Source of the DNA: Pseudomonas kielensis
Lineage (GTDB): Bacteria > Pseudomonadota > Gammaproteobacteria > Pseudomonadales > Pseudomonadaceae
Length of the DNA stretch: 32,871 nucleotides
NCBI RefSeq assembly: GCF_014236655.1
Contig: NZ_JACMYG010000044.1
Location: 1-32,871, forward strand
Reading direction: 5' to 3'
This document shows positions 8,870 through 17,482 of this stretch, one piece after another; the first letter of the stretch is position 1, and every line of letters starts with the position of its first letter. A program made the position numbers and the translations under genes. Below the pieces are notes generated by a model. It was not told the DNA's origin and ran no database searches. It was given only the letters and a program-made list of their open reading frames with translations.

Positions 8870-9550
8870 TTACAGTGGGTCTTGCGGCAAATGATCCGCA
8901 AGCCCCAGCAGGCTGTGCAAGGTGATTGGCGGTTCAATGCCCCACGGATCGAAAACCGCGCCTAGATCGCGCTGCAACCAGGCGGCGCGCAAGCCACTGT
9001 GGGCTGCGCCCAGCACATCGAAAGGGTTGCTCGAAACCAGCCAGATTTGACTGGCTGGCAGCGCGCACTGCTGCGCCAGGTGTGCGTAAACCTTGGGGTC
9101 GGGCTTGAACGACTGAACGTCTTCCACGCTGACCACTTGCTGGAAAAAACCACTTAAGCCTGCGCGCTGCAGCAGCCCTGTCACCGCCGCTCGACTGCCA
9201 TTGGAAAAGGCATGCAGGGGCACCCCCGCATCGACCAGTTGGCCCAGGCCAGCGGCTACATCCGCGAAGGCGGGCAGCTCTGCGTAGCTGCCCAGAACTC
9301 GCCGTTGCGCCTGAGCGTCCAGCTTGACGTCGTGCGTCTGGCAGGCAAACAGCAGTGCGTCGCGGGTGCAAATTGAAAAGTCTTGATAGTCCTGCATCAA
9401 ACCGCGCCGAAAGCTGTACTCCAGTTGTTTGTTGCGCCATAGCGCACAAATGGCTGGGGCTTTTTCACCCACCTGTTCGCTAAGAACAGTCAACACGCCA
9501 TCGGTGTCGATCAGGGTGCCGTAAATATCGAAGGCTATGGCTCTGTTCAT
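8870..9550 (-). CDS. HAD-superfamily hydrolase, (S)-2-haloacid dehalogenase type II-like
   Basis: 226 residues, the length of L-2-haloacid dehalogenases, which hydrolyse 2-haloalkanoic acids through an Asp nucleophile. The nucleophile is Asp8 in FDIYGT. Arg39 lies in LWRNKQLEYS, which matches the catalytic Arg region. Motif II is SNGS at 116-119, motif III Lys149 in FKPDPKVY, and motif IV SSNPFDVLGA with Asp178. GAGG precedes the ATG by a few bases. It lies after an alpha/beta hydrolase that also uses an Asp nucleophile, and an AhpD-like gene. Dehalogenase activity is the best guess; other small phosphatases of the family are possible. Confidence 0.83.
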   Translation of the reverse strand: MNRAIAFDIYGTLIDTDGVLTVLSEQVGEKAPAICALWRNKQLEYSFRRGLMQDYQDFSICTRDALLFACQTHDVKLDAQAQRRVLGSYAELPAFADVAAGLGQLVDAGVPLHAFSNGSRAAVTGLLQRAGLSGFFQQVVSVEDVQSFKPDPKVYAHLAQQCALPASQIWLVSSNPFDVLGAAHSGLRAAWLQRDLGAVFDPWGIEPPITLHSLLGLADHLPQDPL

Positions 9551-9679
9551 GCGTAGTTCCTCGCCATCAGGATTGAATAATTTAATTCAAGTGCTCGTTA
9601 GTTCATGTTCATCACTTGGGATATAGCCGCTTTTCCGCCCTGAGTTCAGGCACTTAAACCAGCGCTATGAGCTTATTCG

Positions 9680-10501
9680 TCAACCCAGGAATTGATTGAT
9701 ACGGTCGGCGATTTCATCTGGTTTTTCATCGATCAACCAGTGTCCGGCGTCCTTGATCCAGGCCAGTTCCGCATCTGGGATTGCGTCGGTCAATTTTTGC
9801 GCATATTCCGGTTTCTGGAAGGGATCTTGGTCGCCCCAGATCACCAGTGTGTGATGTACGAGGTTTCCAAGCGCTTGGGCAATTGACTGGGTGTATTCGC
9901 TGTTCAAGCGTCTAAGATTACGAAAAAAAGCCCGCTTGCCATCTTCGCTTGCCCATGGTTCCAGATAAATGTTGATCAATTCATCGGTCATCACGGCTTT
10001 GTTGTGAACGCCCTGCGGCATAAAGCGACGCATCATGGCGACAAACTCATCCAGGCTCATCGCCTCTTCCGCGCCGGGCTCGATTAACGGTTTGAACTCG
10101 GGAATAGGCCATGAATCGAAACAAACACTGTCCATTAAAACCAGCTTGCGAATTTTCTCTGGATAATTCACTGCTATCAGTTGTGCAATGCCGCCGCCAA
10201 TATCATGGGCGACCACGTCAGCTCTACGCACACCCAGGGCATTCATGAACTTGACGATCATACGGCTTTGGGCATTGATGGAGACATCGGCGTTTTTTGG
10301 TTTTTCGGATTGGCCATAATTGAGCAAGTCTAGAGCGATGACGCGATGGCGAGTCGCAAGTTTAGGCATTACTGATTGCCACATCAGGCTGTTGGTTGGT
10401 ATCCCGTGAATCAAGATGACTGGACTGCCTTCGCCTTGCTCGCGGAAGGCAATTTTATGACCGTCAATATAGGTATGGTTTTCGCTGATCTGGCTAATCA
10501 T
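9680..10501 (-). CDS. Alpha/beta hydrolase, haloalkane dehalogenase/epoxide hydrolase-like
   Basis: 273 residues with the alpha/beta hydrolase fold. The oxyanion segment is HGIP at 32-35. The nucleophile elbow AHDIGGG places Asp100 where esterases have Ser, as in haloalkane dehalogenases, fluoroacetate dehalogenases and epoxide hydrolases. An acidic pair sits in WGDQDPF (Asp224/Asp226) and the catalytic His is His254 in GHWLIDEKPDEI. The ATG at 10501 is chosen because AGAGGAGG lies just before it; the in-frame start at 10564 has no such site. The neighbours are a haloacid dehalogenase-type HAD gene and an AhpD-like gene, supporting but not proving a dehalogenation role. Confidence 0.82.
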   Translation of the reverse strand: MISQISENHTYIDGHKIAFREQGEGSPVILIHGIPTNSLMWQSVMPKLATRHRVIALDLLNYGQSEKPKNADVSINAQSRMIVKFMNALGVRRADVVAHDIGGGIAQLIAVNYPEKIRKLVLMDSVCFDSWPIPEFKPLIEPGAEEAMSLDEFVAMMRRFMPQGVHNKAVMTDELINIYLEPWASEDGKRAFFRNLRRLNSEYTQSIAQALGNLVHHTLVIWGDQDPFQKPEYAQKLTDAIPDAELAWIKDAGHWLIDEKPDEIADRINQFLG

Positions 10502-10571
10502 GTAGACCTCCTCTAGTGAGTATTCTGAAACGTCACACGGTCGCCACGCCCCCGGCTTAGCCACCTTTGGC

Positions 10572-10614
10572 TAGCCAGCGAACAGCAGAATCGGTTGTTC
10601 ACTGCCGCTGGCTA
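10572..10614. repeat. Nine-base inverted repeat between ahpD-like and hydrolase genes
   Basis: TAGCCAGCG (10572-10580) and CGCTGGCTA (10606-10614) are perfect inverted copies around a 25-base loop whose own ends (AACA and TGTT) could extend pairing. It sits in the 184-base gap between the AhpD-like gene and the hydrolase. It has no T-run on the minus strand, so it is not a classical terminator; an attenuator, processing hairpin or protein site are possible. Confidence 0.5.
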
Positions 10615-10685
10615 AAAATTGAGACAACGCCACAGCTGCGGCTGTAGACCCTATGCGCTCAGAAGGCTATTAATCCAAACAGGCT

Positions 10686-11243
10686 TTATTTTTGCACCTT
10701 CTTCCACTCGAACTGCATAAAGGGCTTATCAATCGGTGTTTTGGCGATGTGGTTGATGTAATTGCTCATGATTTTCTGCGACACCCCAAGAATGACTTCC
10801 AGCACATGATGCTGCTCGTAGCCGGCAGCATAGAAGGCCTCCAGGTCGGCATCGGCGACTTCACCACGGTTGCGCACCACAGCTAGGGTGAAGCTGCGCA
10901 GTGCTTCCAGGCGGTCGTTGGGTAACGGGGTTTCGTCGCGCAAGGCATTGGTCACTTCGTCCGATACCTTCATCGATTTGGCGATGCCGGTATGCGCAGG
11001 TACACAGTAATGACAGCCGTGTTCCACATTGATGCTCTGCCACACCACGGTTTTTTCATCCGCGTCGAAACTGGTGTTTAGGAACAGCGCATGCAGCTTT
11101 TTATAGGCGTCCAGCACCCCCGGGGCCTCGGCCATTACGGCATGCAGGCCCGGGATCATGCCAAAGGACTTCATGGAATCGTCCAGCAGTGGCTTGGCCG
11201 CTTCGGGTGCTGAAGACTGATCGTGCAGTTTGAAACTCTTCAT
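10686..11243 (-). CDS. Carboxymuconolactone decarboxylase/AhpD-family protein
   Basis: 185 residues. The AhpD active-site pattern ExxCxxCxxxH is present: Glu74, Cys77, Cys80 and His84 in EHGCHYCVPAH. In this family the Cys pair supports peroxidase or disulfide chemistry. The ATG at 11243 is preferred because the family fold starts at SFKLHDQ and GAGAGAC lies upstream; the in-frame ATG at 11300 would run back into the operator region. It is divergent from the TetR gene and separated from it by two operator-like sites, so it is probably that regulator's target. Confidence 0.83.
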   Translation of the reverse strand: MKSFKLHDQSSAPEAAKPLLDDSMKSFGMIPGLHAVMAEAPGVLDAYKKLHALFLNTSFDADEKTVVWQSINVEHGCHYCVPAHTGIAKSMKVSDEVTNALRDETPLPNDRLEALRSFTLAVVRNRGEVADADLEAFYAAGYEQHHVLEVILGVSQKIMSNYINHIAKTPIDKPFMQFEWKKVQK

Positions 11244-11316
11244 GAAAATCGTCTCTCGATGTATTGAACGAGTGTATTGAGCCATTGCTCGATAACGCAT
11301 TCAGGCTAGCTATATT

Positions 11317-11353
11317 TGAGCGATCATTCAAGCTATAATTGAACGATCATTCA
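11317..11353. promoter_or_regulatory. Paired TetR-type operator-like sites
   Basis: Two related, nearly palindromic 14-mers, TGAGCGATCATTCA (11317-11330) and TGAACGATCATTCA (11340-11353), start 23 bases apart in the divergent intergenic region. Between them lies TATAAT (11334-11339), a perfect -10 hexamer reading toward the TetR gene, though no good -35 is evident. A repressor bound here would cover both divergent promoters. Binding is inferred from position and symmetry. Confidence 0.68.
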
Positions 11354-11408
11354 GATTGAATCGATTCAGGCTCCGCCGGAATCGATTGCACCATGCGAGC
11401 AGTAATCC

Positions 11409-12038
11409 ATGTCTAGAGTCGCAAAATATGATCGCGATACCGCGCTCGATCGGGCTGTCCGGTTGTTTTGGGAGCGCGGTTATTTCGCCTCATCAATGAA
11501 GCATATTGAACAGGCTCTGGACATGCGCCCCGGCAGCCTCTACGCCACCTTCGGCAGTAAAAGTGGCCTGTTTGCCGAAGCGTTGGAGGTCTATGCAGAC
11601 CAGGCAAGGGAAGATCTACAGCGCCAGATTGATGCGCATCCCTCTGTGTTGGCAGCGCTCAAAGCCTATTTTCAGTCGTTGGCTAGCGCCTGTACGGCCA
11701 CCTGCGCGCCGCCGGCTAGGGCCTGCATGATCATCAAAACCCTGCTGGAAGTCGGCGCCCAAGAGCCAGAACTGCAGCTCAAGGTCAATGCGCTGCTGGA
11801 TGCCGTCGAGCAAAAAATCAGTGTTCTTCTTGAACTCGCACAACAGCGCGGGGAGCTGCGCCCCGCAGTGGATTGCACCCGCTTGGCGCGTTTGCTTCAA
11901 GCCCAAATCATCGGCTTGCGTGCCTTTGCCCAGCGTCAGACGCCCGCCCAGCATGTGTGGGAACTTGCCGAGGATATGGCTGCTCTGCTGGATCAGTATG
12001 CGCAGCGGCCCGATGCAAACGTTCATCTGGTTCATTGA
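11409..12038 (+). CDS. TetR/AcrR-family transcriptional regulator
   Basis: 209 residues. The N-terminal helix-turn-helix covers about residues 8-55, with ALDRAVRLFWERGYFASSMKHIEQALDMRPGSLYATFGSKSGLF in the family's order (helix 1, turn, recognition helix ending in LYATFGSK). The C-terminal domain is a helical ligand and dimer module with several Cys (CTATCAPPARAC around residues 95-106), an unusual cluster that might sense thiol-reactive or oxidising compounds. It is divergent from the AhpD-like gene over two operator-like repeats, the usual layout for local autoregulation. The effector is unknown. Confidence 0.88.
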   Translation: MSRVAKYDRDTALDRAVRLFWERGYFASSMKHIEQALDMRPGSLYATFGSKSGLFAEALEVYADQAREDLQRQIDAHPSVLAALKAYFQSLASACTATCAPPARACMIIKTLLEVGAQEPELQLKVNALLDAVEQKISVLLELAQQRGELRPAVDCTRLARLLQAQIIGLRAFAQRQTPAQHVWELAEDMAALLDQYAQRPDANVHLVH

Positions 12039-12154
12039 ATGCAATCGGTTGGTTATTGCGTTTAAAGGGCGGGGCATCGCCGTCTAGCGTTAGTAAACCC
12101 TTCCTTCCTTCAGCGCAGGGGAGGGGAGGATCGATCTGGACATTGCCTCCAAAG

Positions 12155-12886
12155 TCAGGGGGCGAGGACATGCTTCAAGCTGCCGCCGATAATCGGGCGA
12201 AGGGTCGGGTAGTTCTGGTCTCTATTTGGCACGCACAGCTTGGTTTCGCCGGTATCACGGATGCGCGGAGCGAAGCGAAAGCCCAGCAGGTACATCAGAG
12301 CGAAGACATGATCGGTGAAGCTGGCCGTGCCGTTGTAGTGTTCCTCGATCCGCAGATCGGATCCGTGATATAGCCGCCCGTCGACCACATAAGTGGAATC
12401 ATGCACGCCGGTATTTACCACATGGGTGCCGAACGGCGCGTATGGTCGGAGATGCTGGTGTAGAACCACAGTCCCGACTCGCTACCTTACTTCGGGTTGA
12501 CGTGGCCTGTGCTCCGGCACGGCCACTAGCGCGCAAGCGTTGGCTATCAGAGCATAAGGTGTGGCGGCGAAGGCTTGGCGGAATTGGCTGTTAACCACCT
12601 CGGCCTGGGCCGTCGGGTAGGTTTCGTCACGGATGCGCCAGGCTTGCAACCAGGACACCTTGGCGTAGGTTGTGCTCAGACTCGACTCAGCCACCTTGAT
12701 CAGGCCGAGGTTGATGGCATCGCTCGGGATCGCCGTTAGCAGTAGCGTCCGGTCTTTCGCCTATGCGCCATGCTTCAGGCGCGAGAAGTGGCGGGTGACG
12801 CTCGTCAATTCATTCAAGTTCTCAGCAGTTCGGTGATCTTGACGCGCGGCAGTAGCCGGCTGATCTGGTGAATCAGCGCCTATGCG
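12155..12886 (-). pseudogene. tnpA: Tn3-family transposase (TnpA) internal fragment
   Basis: Minus-strand fragments follow the order of a Tn3-family transposase. LIHQISRLL and VTRHFSRLKHG are followed, after a stop near 12762, by LLTAIPSDAINLGLIKVAES and the segment TTYAKVSWLQAWRIRDETYP. Next, after a deletion and frame change near 12470-12490, come LHQHLRPYAPFGTHVVN, TYVVDGRLYHGSDLRIEEHY and TDHVFALMYLLGFRFAPRIRD. Part of the catalytic region is lost at the junction, and the C-terminal end beyond PIIGGSLKHV is missing. No Tn3 terminal repeats or resolvase are visible. It is a decayed remnant. Confidence 0.88.
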
Positions 12887-13101
12887 ATGAATGCTTCTTC
12901 CGAGATATCACCGTTTTCTTGCGTGACGGCAGCTTCTGTTCGATACGTGAACTAGCCTGCTCCATTATTACGTTCTTAGCGTTACACAATGCTCTGCCGA
13001 GCCGATACGGCTGGAGTGCAAAAGTTGAAGAGATCTTGAGCAAGATCCAGCGGGCACGAGAGGCGATGGCATCACAGCGTAAAGAGAACATTTTTTCTTA
13101 G
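12886..13101 (+). pseudogene. IS630-family transposase C-terminal remnant
   Basis: About 70 codons on the plus strand read FFRDITVFLRDGSF, then SIRELACSIITFLALHNALP and KVEEILSKIQRAREAM. This is the C-terminal tail typical of IS630/Tc1-type transposases, after the last catalytic acid. Everything upstream is replaced by the Tn3-family fragment on the other strand, which meets it at about 12886. It cannot encode an active enzyme. Confidence 0.72.
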
Positions 13102-13156
13102 ACAGAACACTAGAGTGTCTTGCTGTCGCTCTCCACCTGTATCTCCGACCTGCCAG

Positions 13157-15263
13157 CTACCGTTCCTGAGGCCCCGCGTGGGTAATTTCCAGCCAGCCAT
13201 ATAGCTCGTGCACCGGCATTGGGCGGCCGATACCAAACCCTTGTACCAGATCACAGTGATTGATCTTCAGCCAATCCAGTTCGCTGGCTGTTTCGACGCC
13301 TTCGGCGACAACCGATAAGCCGAGCTCACGGCACAGCACGATGGTCGAACGCACGATAGCGGCACTTTTTCGTTGTTGGTCAACCTGGGTGATGAAGGAT
13401 CGATCGATCTTCAGTTCATGGACCGGCAGCGTTCTTACATAGGACAGTGAGGCATTGCCGGCACCATAGTCGTCAATCGAAAGCTTGACGCCCAGCCGAG
13501 CGAGGGCGAGCAGGTGCGTGTGTGCCAGTTCGGGGTCGTCCATCAGGGCGCTTTCAGTGATTTCGAGACAGAGCATTTCAGCTGGTAAGGACGTCTGGAT
13601 TAGCAGCTGTTGTACCTTATTGGATGAGTGCTGGGTTAAGCAGGTCGAGTGCTGATATGTTGACCGAGGCCACGATCTCTAATCCGTCGCGCCGCCACTG
13701 CGTGGCGTGGCCAACCACCTCACGAATCAGCCAGGGCGTGATCTCGCGAATGAAGCCGGTTTGCTCTGCAAACGGGATAAACAGATCAGGTGTAATCAGC
13801 CCCCTGATCGGATGTTGCCAGCGTAACAGTGCTTCAACCCCGCTGATGCGAGCGTTGGCAAGATTCAATTTTGGCTGGTAATAAATGACGAATTCATTTC
13901 GCATCAGGGCATCGCGCATCTCGCCGAGTAACGTGAGTTGCTCATGCTGCACCACGTCTTCGAATTCCGCGGCAAATGCATAACTGTCGTGCCGGCGTTT
14001 GGCCGCCTTGATTGCCAGGTCGGCGCGCCTGAGCAAGGCGGTGGGGTCATTACCATCGTCTGGATAAAACACTACGCCCAGGCTTACGTCGATATCCAGT
14101 CGCTGGCCATCGAGCCGCATCGGCCTGCGTAGCGCGTCCAGAATCATCTGTATGTACCCGGAAATGGCGGATTTATCGCTGCCTTCGTACAGAATGACGA
14201 ACTCATCACCGCCAAGTCGAGCAACCAAGTGGGGCGCGGCAACGCAGGCGAGCAGGCGGGCGGCTATTTCACTAAGCATACGGTCGCCCACTGCATGGCC
14301 TAGGGCATTGTTAATTGGTGCGAAGCGATCGATATTGAGGATCACCAGGGCGCCATGTTCACCTGCGCTGGCCGTGGCAAGCGCCTCCATGAAATGTGCC
14401 CTGTTGGGTAGGTTGGTCAAGCTATCAACATAGGCTAGGCGGGTTATCCGTTCCTCGCGAATCACGATGTTTTTGCGCATCAACGCCAGCGCTCGCAGCA
14501 GTACCTGCATTTCCGGGCTTCTACCGCGAGGAATGTTCTCGTTGTAATTGCCCGCGGCAATTGTTTGTGCCACGGCGACCGCTTCACCTATGGGTATGAC
14601 GATGGAGCGCGAGATCAACAAGGCCAGCAGGGCGCCGAGTACCAGCGCGCTGGGCGTAATCGCGACTATTTGCAGGCGCGTGGCAGTGGCGGACTGCTCA
14701 AAATGCTCAACCTCCAGGTTCATCAGTGCTTGTTGACGCTCCGTCAGGCGCAATGTCTCATCCAGTAGCGCATTCAGTGCAGGGTCTGTGTACTGTTCAA
14801 AGTGCGCTCTAGCCTGAGTCAGACCTTGGATTTCGATGAGCTCGACCGTCTCCTGAAACAAGGCACCATAGCGTTGACGTAACTCGGTAGCCAGAGCGAT
14901 TTGAGATTGCGAGTAGGCCCGACTGTCCGCATGCGCAAGGCTGGCAATTGCAGCATCCGATGCCGTCATGGCCGCGTCCATCTGCGCATAAAGAGGGATT
15001 CGTTGATCCCTGTCGGGGGTTTGCAAAAGGCGCAGAAGCTGGATAGCGGCGTATTGCGACTGCTGGTTCGCGCGCTCGGCGAGCAGGGCGAGTCGGGCGG
15101 GCTGATCGACGAACTCGTGCATGCTGGCGCCCAGTGTCTCGAGGCGATGTGAGGTCATCACCGAGAGGGCCAGCAAAAGCCCGAGCAGTGCGGAGAACGC
15201 CAGGATCAAGCGGTTGCGAATTGAGGCGAACTGGGCGAATCGCTTCAGGGTGAAGCCGATCAT
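13157..15263 (-). pseudogene. GGDEF-EAL sensor protein broken by a single extra base
   Basis: A cyclic-di-GMP enzyme of about 701 residues if repaired. Membrane helix 1 is near residues 17-37; a four-helix periplasmic sensor follows to about 205; helix 2 is near 205-225, then HAMP. The GGDEF domain keeps RLGGDEF. The EAL domain keeps GVEALLRW, VNIS, EITES, IDDYGAG, KIDRSF, VAEGVE and QGFGIGRP, so the phosphodiesterase residues look intact. Reading stops at TAA 13619-13617 after NPALIQ. Deleting one T at about 13619 restores KVQQLLIQTSLPAEM and the rest of EAL, and the total then divides exactly into 702 codons. It follows the chemoreceptor by 42 bases. A sequencing error cannot be excluded. 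Confidence 0.85.
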
Positions 15264-15305
15264 GTTGGTGTGCCTCCTTACTAAGCAGGGCTTCCTTGCG
15301 CCCGA

Positions 15306-16916
15306 CTACAGGCGAAAGGCGGCAACCGAGGACTGTAATTTTGCGGCTGTTTGCAAGAGTTCGTCGGTGATCGTTGCAAGCTGATCGGTAGCCTGTTTGT
15401 TGGTCCTGGCCATTTCGACGATGGTGCGCACGTTGCCAGCAATCGCCTCGCTTTCCTGGGACTGGTCAGCCGCCAGTTCAGTCAGTTGTTCAAGATTGTC
15501 GAGGGAATCCTGGGCATCGATCTGTAACGCCTCCAGCGGGACGGCAATGCTCTGTATCAAGTCCATGCCGTGCTCCATACCGCGCTTGCCCGCGTCGATA
15601 TCACGGGCCGCATTCTGGGTCTGTTGATTGATCAATGTCATCACTCGGTCAATCTCTCCGGTGACATCCGCGGTGCGATTGGCCAGAGTACGCACTTCAT
15701 CGGCGACGACCGCGAAACCTCGACCACTCTCGCCGGCCCTTGCTGCTTCGATAGAGGCATTCAGCGCCAGGAGGTTGGTTTGATCGGCGATTTGGCGGAT
15801 CAGGCTGACCGCTCCTGCGACTTCTTTGGCGCTCAGACCGAGCCTGGCGACCGATTGGGCCGAGCCATCGACGGCCGTGGCGATTTGGGCGATTTCCGCG
15901 GCAACCACGGTGATGGCTCGAGCACCTTCCTGCGCCAGATCACGGGCCTTGAGGGCTTGGTTGCGGGCGGTCAAAACGTTGCCCGCCATCGTGCCGATAC
16001 CTTGGGATAACTGGCCGATGGAGCGATCGATAGACCCCGCCAGTTCGCTCTGCAGTGCCGAGTCCACTTTGACCTTGGCTGCTGGGACCTGCAGTTGCTC
16101 GGCCGCCGAGTCTACATTTGCTGCGCTGCTCAGGATCGAGCCGATCAACGTGCGCAGGCGCCCGCTCATGCTGCGCATGCCCGCCAACAGTTTGCCGATT
16201 TCATCGTTGCCGGCATTGTCGATCGTGTGTCTGAGGTCGCCAACGGCAATCCGGTCTGCCACCATTCGCGCGCGATCCAAAGGTTGAGTGATACTGCGGG
16301 TCATATAAATGGCCATCAGCAGACCTGCGATCAACGCGCTGAAGCCCAGGGCGAGCACCAACTGGATTGAGCGTTCGGATGCCTGCATTGCCAATGTCTG
16401 GCGTGCGTGCATGGACAGTTGTTGCTGCTCCGCCATTGCCGTCGTTTGCGTCAACAGTGCATTGAGTGCGCTGAGGGTCGGCCCCGTAATAAGCTGCACG
16501 GCCGAGGCTCGCTCGCCCACTTCCAGCTCCTCTACCGTGGCACTGAAGTGCATTTCGTAGTCCTTGCGCAGGCTTTCCAGGCGGGCGAGCATAGCCTGCG
16601 ACTCAGGTTCGGACATCAATGCGCGAAAGCCCCGCAGCGCTTGATCGATCTCGGTGTTCTGCGCGTCGATCTCCTGATAGATGGCGGTACGCTGTTCGCG
16701 GTCTTCAAGGACGAAGAGCAAAAGTAAGCGACTAGCAGCCGTTTCAGCGTGCAGGTTGATGGCTGAGGCCAGCTCGGCACGCGCGGCATCCCCTTCGACC
16801 ACGTCGTGCATGCTCTGAGCCTGCAGGTCGAAACGTTGCAGACTGATGAGGACGATGGCCAAAAGAAATATGAGGACGATGGCATAGCTTATCGTCAGGC
16901 GTTGTCGAATGCTCAT
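15306..16916 (-). CDS. Methyl-accepting chemotaxis protein
   Basis: 536 residues. Helix 1 is at about 9-26, a periplasmic four-helix-bundle sensor runs to about 185, helix 2 is at about 188-210, and a HAMP domain follows. The cytoplasmic signalling hairpin is intact, with QIADQTNLLALNASIEAARA and GRGFAVVADEVRTLANRT in the last third, which is where CheA and CheW dock. The C-terminus ends in AAFRL without a CheR-binding pentapeptide. The ribosome site is weak (AAAGAAAC). It lies between the bufferin operon and the broken GGDEF-EAL gene, whose sensor domain resembles its own. The ligand is unknown. Confidence 0.9.
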   Translation of the reverse strand: MSIRQRLTISYAIVLIFLLAIVLISLQRFDLQAQSMHDVVEGDAARAELASAINLHAETAASRLLLLFVLEDREQRTAIYQEIDAQNTEIDQALRGFRALMSEPESQAMLARLESLRKDYEMHFSATVEELEVGERASAVQLITGPTLSALNALLTQTTAMAEQQQLSMHARQTLAMQASERSIQLVLALGFSALIAGLLMAIYMTRSITQPLDRARMVADRIAVGDLRHTIDNAGNDEIGKLLAGMRSMSGRLRTLIGSILSSAANVDSAAEQLQVPAAKVKVDSALQSELAGSIDRSIGQLSQGIGTMAGNVLTARNQALKARDLAQEGARAITVVAAEIAQIATAVDGSAQSVARLGLSAKEVAGAVSLIRQIADQTNLLALNASIEAARAGESGRGFAVVADEVRTLANRTADVTGEIDRVMTLINQQTQNAARDIDAGKRGMEHGMDLIQSIAVPLEALQIDAQDSLDNLEQLTELAADQSQESEAIAGNVRTIVEMARTNKQATDQLATITDELLQTAAKLQSSVAAFRL

Positions 16917-16978
16917 CGCAGTGTTTCTTTATGCATGTCGATGTCGCTCCATGAGGCTGGTGCACTTCCTTGCGGCAT

Positions 16979-17470
16979 TTATCGGCTGAATTTCCGTGCA
17001 ATGAAGTGATCCAGAGCAACAGCACCAGGACCTTTCGCCAGCAACAGCAACAGCACCGTGGCCCATACACCATGGGTAGGGTACGCATCCGGATAGACCA
17101 ACAGCTGGATAGTCAGCGTCATGATCAACAAGGCCAGAGCGGAAAAACGCGTGGCTAAGCCAATTAAGATCATTAATGGGAAGAAATGCTCCGCAAAAGC
17201 CGCCATGATGGCCGCCGATTCGGGAGAAATCAGCGGTAGTCGATACTCTTCTTTAAATAGAAACACCGCCGAATCAGCCAATCTTGGCAGCCCGAATTGA
17301 AACTCTCCAGATACTATATCGAGAGCTAGGCCTTGCACTTTGGTCTCTCCAGATTTCCAGAAAATGGCCGCAATAGAAAAGCGTCCTAGCAAGGCGATCA
17401 ACCAATATGGCGTACGCTCAAATTGCTCAATAAACCATTTGATCAGTTTCACTACGCGGGCTTCATGCAT
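16979..17470 (-). CDS. DoxX-family membrane protein of the bufferin operon
   Basis: 163 residues with four predicted membrane helices and the DoxX fold (LGRFSIAAIFWKSGETKVQG near the start, HFFPLMILIGLATRFSALALL in the middle). DoxX proteins form the fourth member of many HvfABCD/bufferin-type operons, where they are assumed to act at the inner membrane, possibly in redox handling; the exact role is not settled. It begins 12 bases after bufC. AGGA precedes the ATG by about ten bases. It is the last gene of the operon. Confidence 0.85.
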   Translation of the reverse strand: MHEARVVKLIKWFIEQFERTPYWLIALLGRFSIAAIFWKSGETKVQGLALDIVSGEFQFGLPRLADSAVFLFKEEYRLPLISPESAAIMAAFAEHFFPLMILIGLATRFSALALLIMTLTIQLLVYPDAYPTHGVWATVLLLLLAKGPGAVALDHFIARKFSR

Positions 17471-17482
17471 TGAGATCTATTC

